From the NCBI GenBank assembly GCA_013140415.1, contig JABFSW010000090.1, forward strand, positions 1-8,099: 8,099 bases of DNA. The letters run 5' to 3'. Positions 1 to 6,688 of this stretch are shown in pieces (positions within the stretch are counted from its first letter, which is position 1; every line of letters starts with the position of its first letter). A program made the translations under genes and the position numbers. The DNA is from Nitrosarchaeum sp. Lineage in GTDB: Archaea > Thermoproteota > Nitrososphaeria > Nitrososphaerales > Nitrosopumilaceae. The notes under the pieces are model-generated. The model worked only from the letters and a program-made list of their open reading frames with translations, did no database searches and was not told where the DNA came from.

Positions 1-22
1 AGGGAAAATGTGAACTAGTTTC

Positions 23-3000
23 TTACTGTACGGTTATAGTTGTACTTACTGGTGGTGATAATGCCGTTGGATTATCAACAGATTCCCAGACAAATGCAGT
101 GGCAGTATATTCGCCAGCATCAGTTGGGATCCATGATAAAGCAGGGCTGAATGATTGACCAGCAGATAGTGAACCTGTAATCCATGCTAGTGAGACTGTA
201 ACACCGTTACCATCCTGAATCTGTACCAAGTAGGCAAATGCTTGCTCTCTATCCTGACCATTTGCTAAGTCGGCAGTTATTTGCACCTGTTGATCAACGC
301 TAACAGTGCTTAAGCTGTTACCGAATGCATCAACTGTTCTCAAGTTAGCAGCTGGTGCTCTCTCGAGAGGTGGTACAACAGTACCGATTAGTGAAGTGGC
401 AGAGATATCAAGTTCATCTGCTGTTGTGTATGGATTAGGTAGTGTATTGTCCTCATATTCTGCAGTGACAGTGTCACCTTCTGCGACTCTGAGTCTGTGA
501 CCAGATGATTCATCAGTAGTTGTGAAGAACACAGTACCTTCGAATATTCCGGTTGCCTCATTAGTCTCAGTTACAGTTAGGTCAATACCTCCGGCATCTG
601 AGTCAGACCACACGTCGGCATTGAAATTGTCGACGGCTTCTGGAGCTAAGTTCATGTCTGGATCAATTACTCTTACAACACCTGTACCGCTTGCTGGATA
701 GCTTGCTTCAAGCCACTGAACTTCACCGATATTCCATCTGATTAATGCTGAACCTACAATTGTTTCATCCTCTGAGAATTCAAAGGAGACAGTAAGTCCG
801 TCATCATCATCAGCTGGTAATAATCCACTTGTTGGACCACTACCAGATGCGGAAGCGGAGACTACATCATTACCTGCGCTATTACCAGTTGTGGTATCGC
901 CATCAGCATCATGTGTAAATCCGATGAGAATTACCTCACCAGTGAAGATGCCTGTGTCAGTACCAGTTTCGACGAGTTTATAGAGATCGAGATTAGCGCT
1001 TCTGGTTGAGACCTTTATTGGGTCCAAGTCAGAGTCACCAATTTCGTCAACTAAGTTACTGTCAAAGTTGTGATCTGGGGCTACGATAGTAATGTAGACT
1101 TTATCAGTCCATGTGTAAACTTTTTGGTCAAGCTCTACAGTTGCTCCGAAGTTTGAAGTAAAGATTGTCAAGTTGACATCTTCATCTTCATCACCTACAA
1201 AGTCAGATCCAGATGGACCCCAGTCGGTATACTCGAGGACAATTTCTTCTCCTCTTTCTAACCTTTCTGTACCTTCTATTATTTCAGGAATTTCGATGAC
1301 AATCTGGAATATACCAGTGCTGTCACCTGTTTCTCTAAAGGTAGTTGGTTCTGGGTCGAATGCGGCTGATGCGCCATCAGCGTCACCCATGGTGACGGTT
1401 GCGGCATCAGAGTCCCATTCAATCAAGTCCAAGTCATATGTCTCAGCCTGATCATTGTCCAAATCTAAGTCTGGTTCAATGAGAGTCAAGATCATATCAG
1501 ATCCAATAATGTAAACTGATTTGTCGGATTGCAATACACCGTTTCTTAGGTCAAATGTAGCAGAATCAGTGACAGTGTTGACATCACCTGATGCATCAGC
1601 TGGATCAGTGTATTCTACTTGGAGAATATCTCCTTGTAAGATACAGTAATCACCAGTAGTTGCGGCGGTATCAAATCTGCCTGTTTCTTCTACACCTGTT
1701 GTACCATCAAGTTGTGTCCAACTGTCAGTGACAGATGAACAGTCTGAGCTTGCTGGACCATCGGTATATCTAATGACTATATCAGATTCGAATATTCCTG
1801 CATCTGGTGCGATTTCAGTCATTGGACCAAATTGTCTGGTACCATTGAGATAAGTATTATTGGTATCAATTGTACCTACTAATACTGCTGGACCACCAGC
1901 GTGACCAAGTACGACTGTTGAAGAACCTCTGATAACAGAGATCTTAACAGGTCCTACAAAGGATGTGCTGTTGGCAGCAATGAGATCTTCACCTGCTGGG
2001 GATATGTCGAAGTCTGGGTCATTAACTCTTACGTGAATAGATAGATCTCCTGTTGGAAGGAACTCACCAGTTTGGAGGCCTGTAGTAGAACGTGTTGTTC
2101 CAGCTGTATCCATTCCAGTTTGGTGGATTGGGAATAAGGCTCTTCCAGTAGGTGTTGTTTTTGTTGTTTGATCAACAAAGTCACCCTCGACACCAAATGG
2201 TACGGGGTAGACAGTTCTGTCAAGACTGACGGATCCAGTGTTTGCGCGAACGCCTGCACCATCACCTACTTCAACGATTTCACCAGAGGCATCTCTGAAG
2301 TCTTCATAGTTGACTTCAATGTCGAGGCCTGTTGTAGTTTCAGCAGCAGTAGCTAATGTACCACTGGTTGTTCTACACCATAATGGTGGAATGATAAAGT
2401 CACCAACAAATATGCCTGATTCAGGTCCGGTTTCAACTAGAGTAAATCCAGTATCACCCAAACCAGTATCGCTTGGATCACCTAATGAGGTTAAACAAGC
2501 ACCAGCAGTTGGTGTCTTCCATCTTTGATCGTCAAATGTGACATCTAACAACTGTCCAAGGTTACCCCAACTGAGAGTTGGTTGCAATGCTTTACCTATG
2601 GCATCATAGGCAGGATCGGTGGAACCTGTAACGGTTGTATAGATTTCAATAAGATCAGAATCAACGTTTAGATCTAAGTCTTCTAGAGTTATAGTAACTG
2701 TGTCAGCTATCTTGTATGAAGCGCTATTAAATGAGACAACACCTGAATGACTAGGAGCAGCTTCTTGATCAGCAATTGGTGTAACTGAACCATCTTGACC
2801 TAAGTCATTATAGTTGACTCTTGGTGCATCCTCATCAGTCAAATCTTCAATTACAATAAAGGTTGCTTCATTGTCAATTGGTGAAAGACTGCTGTAAGTG
2901 TCTGCGTTCAAGATGTTGAGCTGATTAATCATAGTGTATTCCAATGAACCTGCAAATGTACTGGTATTATCACCAGTTTCCTCTAATTCTAATCTAATGA

Positions 3001-5143
3001 TTTGGTTAGAGACCCTTTCGGATGCTTGTAAACCATCATCAGTAAATCCAAATGAGAAGAAGTCTAATACAATTGGGTCATTGGTTGTATCATCAGAAGC
3101 TGTGCTGTTTGCAACAATTAAAAAGCTTATCAATGTACCATCTGTTTGTCCTTGGAACAAGTTATTGTTCAAGGCAGTGTTATTGAGGCTAGTTAATGAT
3201 CTTGCATTCACATCATAAGCTAATTGGAGTACGTGTCCTACGTCACCTTGAGCATTTGTCAATGAAGCAGCTGTACCGTTTAACAGGTAGACATCTACTG
3301 TACCACTGGTAAAGCTGGTAACATCTATGTTAAGGAAGTTAAATCCTAATAGACGTGTTGTAGCAATTTCATTGGTATTTCCAATAGATTTTTTCAGCTC
3401 ATCAATAGTAGTGACATTTTGGATCAATAGTGCATTGGTTGCTGTGTCTGCTGTAGTTGAATTAGTAAAGATTGCTCTTTGACTAAATGACTGAACAGAC
3501 CAGTCTGATGCTGATCTATTGGCACCCATTACAAATGCGGCTGGACCTGTACCTACGCCATTTTCGACGAAAGCAGCTATAGATGTAAACATTGCGTCAG
3601 TAGTTGTACTACCGTCACCTAATGTGTATGGATCACCAGTCTTTAAGGCTGGGATCAAAGCAACATCAGGATTGATTACATCTAAGTCTTCATCGGCTCT
3701 GCTGTTTTTATTGGCATCACCATCAACTAGACTGACTGGAATCTCTTCACCAGAGTTCCATTCATCATCAGTTGGTGCAATATCAATAGTTGCAAAGCTG
3801 TTTCCGACTAGGATAGTACGTGGTACTTCATTATAATCAACAGTAGCAGATGTTCCTCTAGCTGCATTGGATGTAATTTTGAGTGAAGATGAATCTGACT
3901 CATCATAACTTCCAAATATGCCGCTGTTTGGTCCCTGTTCTGTGATTGTAACTGGCACTGATCCTTCATCTAATTCGTTTCCATCAAAACTGTTAGAACC
4001 TGTTGTTTGACAGGTTGTAGCAGTGTTGGCTGTAGTACAATCAATGTTGGAATCACCGTTATCTTGTAATGTAAGTACTGCTGTGGCACTTTGTGTATTT
4101 GTATTGACACGTAGTAAACCGTTGGTTTCAATCATCATAGTCTGTAATACAGACTGTGTAAGTTGGACTACACCATTTGTTACTATGTCACCATTACCAA
4201 GACCATTCTCATCGAATACTTGGTAATAGGCACCAAATGAAGTGCTGTTAGAACTTTGTGTACCAAAGGTCCAAGAGTCTTCATCTGTTGGGTCAATGTT
4301 TAGCCATAAATCAGTAACTGTTAGATGAACTTGTGCAGATTGTGGGTAAGTAGTTCTATCTAAACTTGTATTGGCAAAGCCTTCAACAGTATCAAAAGTG
4401 AGTGTTGTTGTTTGAGCACCACCACCTTTGTTGTACTGAATTATAACATTACCAGTTGGGTTTAGAGCGTATAGTTGAACTATTGGCCACGATGCACCAT
4501 TAGTAAGAATGCCGATTTGACCGGCAGTTACTGTATTGGTGTTTGCTGCATCGTTAAGGTTTAGTGATTTGGCTTCTCTGACTACAGTCATGTTATTTGC
4601 AATAAAGGTTGTTGCAGTTTCAACACATGTTGTGGTTGCAATTACGCCACCACTAGTTGTACCGTTTAGACCACCTGTTACGTTTCCGGATGCGAATCCG
4701 ACTGTATCAGTTAGACTTATACCTGTAGCTGCAATACCATCTGAGCTTTCACAGAATTGACCAAAGTCTATTCCTTCACCTTTTACATTACCAGTAGCGC
4801 TAGTCGCGTCAGCGATTTGTGCCATGTCCCTATCTGCAAAGTAACCATACCAGTTACCATCAACTGCTTGAGCCATTCTCAGGATCTTGCCGTTTACGGT
4901 AACGTCTGGTTCACCTTTTGCTTCATCAGTATCATTGATATCACTATCAATAACAACGACTTCAATTACTTGAGGTCCTGACATATAGTTATTAAACTGC
5001 GAGTTTTCTGCGGAGACAAATAAGTTAGCATTAGCTGCATGTGCTGCTGGTACCATTGAAGGTGCAGCGGCAATCATACCGCCAGCTAACATTATTGTCA
5101 TTAATGTAAGACTAGTTATTTTACGTTTTATTTCGTTATTCAT
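23..5143 (-). CDS. S-layer protein, Nitrosopumilus type, secreted and multi-domain
   Basis: Complete 1706-residue protein, ATG to TAA, recognised as the major cell-surface lattice protein of Nitrosopumilus-like archaea. Residues 1-36 form a Sec signal peptide (KRK, hydrophobic core, AHA cleavage site). Residues 37 to about 255 are an N-terminal region. About seven diverged beta-sandwich-like modules follow between residues 259 and 1565. Each typically has a Y-containing opening strand, an acidic DPDLN-like loop, an ETGxxTGIFxG motif and a closing xYxD strand. Residues 1595-1706 form a C-terminal Ig-like domain, and no membrane segment or sorting tail follows. I count 22 lysines, an excess of Asp/Glu, eight cysteines in four close pairs and about 16 N-glycosylation sequons. 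All fit an exported, glycosylated, acidic lattice protein. In the family the S-layer is thought to sieve cations such as ammonium. The length fits a full-size member, with no frameshift. GC looks higher than in the neighbouring genes. No strong Shine-Dalgarno precedes the ATG. Confidence 0.93.
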   Translation of the reverse strand: MNNEIKRKITSLTLMTIMLAGGMIAAAPSMVPAAHAANANLFVSAENSQFNNYMSGPQVIEVVVIDSDINDTDEAKGEPDVTVNGKILRMAQAVDGNWYGYFADRDMAQIADATSATGNVKGEGIDFGQFCESSDGIAATGISLTDTVGFASGNVTGGLNGTTSGGVIATTTCVETATTFIANNMTVVREAKSLNLNDAANTNTVTAGQIGILTNGASWPIVQLYALNPTGNVIIQYNKGGGAQTTTLTFDTVEGFANTSLDRTTYPQSAQVHLTVTDLWLNIDPTDEDSWTFGTQSSNSTSFGAYYQVFDENGLGNGDIVTNGVVQLTQSVLQTMMIETNGLLRVNTNTQSATAVLTLQDNGDSNIDCTTANTATTCQTTGSNSFDGNELDEGSVPVTITEQGPNSGIFGSYDESDSSSLKITSNAARGTSATVDYNEVPRTILVGNSFATIDIAPTDDEWNSGEEIPVSLVDGDANKNSRADEDLDVINPDVALIPALKTGDPYTLGDGSTTTDAMFTSIAAFVENGVGTGPAAFVMGANRSASDWSVQSFSQRAIFTNSTTADTATNALLIQNVTTIDELKKSIGNTNEIATTRLLGFNFLNIDVTSFTSGTVDVYLLNGTAASLTNAQGDVGHVLQLAYDVNARSLTSLNNTALNNNLFQGQTDGTLISFLIVANSTASDDTTNDPIVLDFFSFGFTDDGLQASERVSNQIIRLELEETGDNTSTFAGSLEYTMINQLNILNADTYSSLSPIDNEATFIVIEDLTDEDAPRVNYNDLGQDGSVTPIADQEAAPSHSGVVSFNSASYKIADTVTITLEDLDLNVDSDLIEIYTTVTGSTDPAYDAIGKALQPTLSWGNLGQLLDVTFDDQRWKTPTAGACLTSLGDPSDTGLGDTGFTLVETGPESGIFVGDFIIPPLWCRTTSGTLATAAETTTGLDIEVNYEDFRDASGEIVEVGDGAGVRANTGSVSLDRTVYPVPFGVEGDFVDQTTKTTPTGRALFPIHQTGMDTAGTTRSTTGLQTGEFLPTGDLSIHVRVNDPDFDISPAGEDLIAANSTSFVGPVKISVIRGSSTVVLGHAGGPAVLVGTIDTNNTYLNGTRQFGPMTEIAPDAGIFESDIVIRYTDGPASSDCSSVTDSWTQLDGTTGVEETGRFDTAATTGDYCILQGDILQVEYTDPADASGDVNTVTDSATFDLRNGVLQSDKSVYIIGSDMILTLIEPDLDLDNDQAETYDLDLIEWDSDAATVTMGDADGASAAFDPEPTTFRETGDSTGIFQIVIEIPEIIEGTERLERGEEIVLEYTDWGPSGSDFVGDEDEDVNLTIFTSNFGATVELDQKVYTWTDKVYITIVAPDHNFDSNLVDEIGDSDLDPIKVSTRSANLDLYKLVETGTDTGIFTGEVILIGFTHDADGDTTTGNSAGNDVVSASASGSGPTSGLLPADDDDGLTVSFEFSEDETIVGSALIRWNIGEVQWLEASYPASGTGVVRVIDPDMNLAPEAVDNFNADVWSDSDAGGIDLTVTETNEATGIFEGTVFFTTTDESSGHRLRVAEGDTVTAEYEDNTLPNPYTTADELDISATSLIGTVVPPLERAPAANLRTVDAFGNSLSTVSVDQQVQITADLANGQDREQAFAYLVQIQDGNGVTVSLAWITGSLSAGQSFSPALSWIPTDAGEYTATAFVWESVDNPTALSPPVSTTITVQ
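26..361 (-). other. C-terminal Ig-like domain of the S-layer protein
   Basis: Residues 1595-1706. The segment follows a proline-containing linker (PPLERAP) and contains alternating hydrophobic beta strands such as QVQITADL, AYLVQIQD and YTATAFVWES. It looks like the CARDB/Ig-like beta-sandwich domains common at the ends of archaeal surface proteins. It lacks the ETG motif of the preceding modules and ends at TITVQ with no hydrophobic anchor. Its job could be lattice contact or attachment to another envelope component. That role is inferred, not visible. Confidence 0.6.
449..4369 (-). repeat. Tandem diverged S-layer modules with DPDLN / ETGxxTGIF / xYxD motif triads
   Basis: Protein-level repeat over residues 259-1565. 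ETGxxTGIF-type motifs start at E402, E722, E904, E1110, E1271, E1392 and E1526. Acidic loops lie at about 284 (DPTDED), 474 (DGDANKNSRADED), 822 (DLDLNVDSD), 1042 (DPDFD), 1224 (PDLDLDND), 1356 (PDHNFDSN) and 1494 (DPDMN). Closing strands lie at 435 (VDYNE), 776 (VNYND), 944 (VNYED), 1176 (VEYTD), 1302 (LEYTD) and 1561 (AEYED). Module six (1334 to about 1460) lacks an obvious closing Y. Modules run from about 100 residues (1202-1307) to about 340 (442-780), so several carry large insertions. The copies have diverged in DNA sequence, which points to old duplication. The acidic loops may bind metal ions, which is inference. Confidence 0.75.
5036..5143 (-). other. Sec signal peptide of the S-layer protein
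   Basis: Codons 1-36. The positive start (K6, R7, K8) is followed by a hydrophobic stretch from about L13 to A27. A small-residue region then ends in A34-H35-A36, a typical AxA signal peptidase I site. Mature protein would begin at A37. A second possible cut is after A39 (ANA). There is no lipobox cysteine and no twin arginine. Confidence 0.88.
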
Positions 5144-5169
5144 GTTATTGACTTTTCTCTTTAAAATTT

Positions 5170-5177
5170 GTATATAA
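5170..5177 (-). promoter_or_regulatory. Candidate proximal TATA box of the S-layer gene
   Basis: On the minus strand this reads TTATATAC, close to the archaeal box A. Its centre is about 31 bases before the S-layer ATG, so transcription would begin only a few bases before the start codon and give a nearly leaderless mRNA. That would fit the lack of a good Shine-Dalgarno. The bases upstream are not clearly purine-rich as a BRE would be. It competes with the candidate at 5241-5250. Confidence 0.45.
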
Positions 5178-5183
5178 GGCTAA

Positions 5184-5212
5184 TGGACGAATTGTCCACA
5201 ATTTGACAAATT
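5184..5212. repeat. Two adjacent inverted repeats upstream of the S-layer start
   Basis: The first, 5184-5198, has arms TGGAC and GTCCA around GAATT. It is nearly palindromic across 15 bases. The second, 5200-5212, is a perfect 6+1+6 repeat (AATTTG, A, CAAATT). They lie 41-69 bases before the S-layer ATG. If transcribed they could form weak hairpins in the leader. If the proximal TATA box is used they would sit just upstream of it as possible operator sites. Function is unproven. Confidence 0.45.
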
Positions 5213-5240
5213 TTTGAGATTTTTTCATCATAATATTAGA

Positions 5241-5250
5241 TTTTATAAAA
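5241..5250 (-). promoter_or_regulatory. Candidate distal TATA box of the S-layer gene
   Basis: The sequence TTTTATAAAA is a palindromic TATA element. With the usual archaeal spacing of about 25 bases, transcription would start near 5219 and leave a leader of about 75 bases before the S-layer ATG. That leader would contain the two inverted repeats at 5184-5212. In such AT-rich DNA a chance match is possible. Confidence 0.4.
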
Positions 5251-5346
5251 TTATTAGATAACAGTGACATAAAAATTATACTTTTACCTTTGTTATATGA
5301 CATGATCGAGATATTTTGTATCTTTTTATGATAATTTATGAAATTT

Positions 5347-6687
5347 TTATAGACTAGTTTTTGTGTTGATTTCTCTGCCAAGCAGACTTTTGTATAATGA
5401 TATGGCATCACTTTCATCTTTTGGTCCCACTATTACTGCAGAACCTTTTTTCATAAAGCTGACAGAAAGATCATTTGTCCTCATTGACAATCCCAAGTCA
5501 CCGAGATTTTCCACGAGGAATCCTTGTTTTTTTGCAATGATAGTAACATTGTTTGTATCAAGATCAAATGTATCAGTAGGAGTAATGAAATATGTTCTCT
5601 TTCCACGACTTCTTCCACACAGTTCTTCTAGGATTAGTTCTTCTTTTGGTACAACTTCAATTTTTCCTGTTCCACAGATTGGACATTCTTCAGCTCTAAA
5701 TGTTCTAGTGCTGGTAAAGTCTAGATTTTCTAAATCTATGTGGAGAATTCTTTGTGATAGATTTGGTTTTTTTCCAATAATAATTTTGACAGCTTCTGAT
5801 ACTTCAATTCCTCCAACAATAGAAAGTATTGATGGATGAACTCCTTCAATGCTGCAAGTCGGCATTGTATCTTCATTTAGTTCAGGAAACATGCAATAGT
5901 AACATGCAGATTCTTTTGGCAGAACTGTAAACACTTGTCCTGATACTCCAACTGCAGCACCAGTAACAAATGGAACTCCAAATTTAACACATGCTTTGTT
6001 TAGTGCATATCTTGCATTGACACTATCAAGTGCATCAATTACAACATCACAGCCTTCAATCACTTCAAGTGCAGTGTAGTCATTTACTGAAATGGCCAAG
6101 GCTTCTATTTTACAATCAGGGTTTAATTTTTTTAATTTTTTTGCAGCAACTTCTACTTTTACTTGACCAACATCTGATTCATCAAACAATGTTTGACGAT
6201 GCAAATTTGATAATTCTATTACGTCTCTATCAACAATTCGTAGAGTACCAATACCCATTGCAGTTAGTCTGGATATGATTGGATTTCCAAGACCACCAGT
6301 ACCGACAACACACACTTTGGAATTTTTTAGTTTTAGTTGCCCAGTATAACCAATTTCTTCTAGCATTACTTGTCTTGAGAATCTATCTAGTTCTTTTGCA
6401 GATAGTTCAGAACCTCCAGCTACTGCAGGTAAAATATACACTTCATCTCCATCATTTAGAATAGTATTCATTCCATCAGAGAATTTTGCGTTTTTTCCAT
6501 TAATGTAAATATTAATCAAAGAGCGAGGAGTTCCATCACCTTCTAAAACTCGTCTCTTAAAGTCATCGCCCATAATTTCAGATATTTTTGTAAATGCACT
6601 AGTTAGAGAATCAGCTGAAATCTCTGTTTTTTTCTCTCCACCCCCTTGATTTAGTACTGATGGAATTGTAAATGTGATATTTGCCAT
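5347..6687 (-). CDS. CysO/MoaD-like ubiquitin-fold domain fused to a MoeB/ThiF-type E1 activating enzyme
   Basis: 446 residues. Residues 1-92 are a MoaD/CysO-type ubiquitin fold, with NIYINGKNAKFSDGMNT at 59-75 and ending ILPAVAGG, diglycine G91-G92. Residues from about 98 to 345 are a MoeB/ThiF adenylating domain. It has the ATP loop GTGGLG (129-134), DRDVIELSNLHRQ (153-165), a conserved lysine (K177), ALDS with D221, and zinc knuckles C262/C265 and C335/C338. C278 in PTCSIEGV matches the position of the reactive cysteine in ThiF and MOCS3. Residues 346-446 form a C-terminal domain with LCGR (356-359) like the tail of some bacterial ThiF proteins. I see no rhodanese active-site loop. The E1 would adenylate a carrier's C-terminal glycine for thiocarboxylate formation or protein conjugation. 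In the fusion that glycine is internal, so cleavage after G92 or use of a separate carrier is required. The ATG follows the thrC TAG by one base, with GGCGGT at 6699-6704 as a possible ribosome site. This indicates translational coupling. Confidence 0.9.
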   Translation of the reverse strand: MANITFTIPSVLNQGGGEKKTEISADSLTSAFTKISEIMGDDFKRRVLEGDGTPRSLINIYINGKNAKFSDGMNTILNDGDEVYILPAVAGGSELSAKELDRFSRQVMLEEIGYTGQLKLKNSKVCVVGTGGLGNPIISRLTAMGIGTLRIVDRDVIELSNLHRQTLFDESDVGQVKVEVAAKKLKKLNPDCKIEALAISVNDYTALEVIEGCDVVIDALDSVNARYALNKACVKFGVPFVTGAAVGVSGQVFTVLPKESACYYCMFPELNEDTMPTCSIEGVHPSILSIVGGIEVSEAVKIIIGKKPNLSQRILHIDLENLDFTSTRTFRAEECPICGTGKIEVVPKEELILEELCGRSRGKRTYFITPTDTFDLDTNNVTIIAKKQGFLVENLGDLGLSMRTNDLSVSFMKKGSAVIVGPKDESDAISLYKSLLGREINTKTSL

Positions 6688-6688
6688 T

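Larger units (their letters stand above)
5144..5346. other. Intergenic region between the E1 fusion gene and the S-layer gene
   Basis: A 203-bp, very AT-rich region. It contains the two TATA candidates and two inverted repeats listed separately, and a third TATA-like sequence at 5292-5297. No strong hairpin plus T-tract terminator is visible after the upstream gene. The only minus-strand T-run of note is five bases at 5271-5275, which could serve as a weak archaeal oligo-T terminator. I see no tRNA or other structured RNA. A 28-codon minus-strand ORF (5145-5231) ends one base before the S-layer ATG and is discussed under findings. Confidence 0.6.

Noticed and set aside
1..22. Terminator of the S-layer gene
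   Set aside because: Only 22 bases follow the stop. They hold a run of four Ts on the minus strand, which is too little to call.
2029..2265. 78-codon minus-strand frame inside the S-layer gene
   Set aside because: It is an out-of-frame shadow within a continuous domain of the S-layer protein and has no family resemblance.
306..4981. Many plus-strand open frames of 60-105 codons across the S-layer gene
   Set aside because: They lie antisense to a single recognised coding frame, are low-complexity in Ser/Val/Pro, and lack ribosome sites or recognisable motifs.
5145..5417. 90-codon minus-strand frame spanning the end of the E1 gene and the intergenic region
   Set aside because: Its first part overlaps the conserved E1 frame and its composition is that of AT-rich noncoding DNA. 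Only the last 28 codons are kept, as a weak leader-ORF observation.
5350..5652. Rhodanese domain at the C-terminus of the E1 fusion, as in MOCS3 or MoeZ
   Set aside because: The segment lacks a rhodanese active-site cysteine loop. C357 in LCGR is not in that context, and the domain resembles the tail of other ThiF proteins instead.
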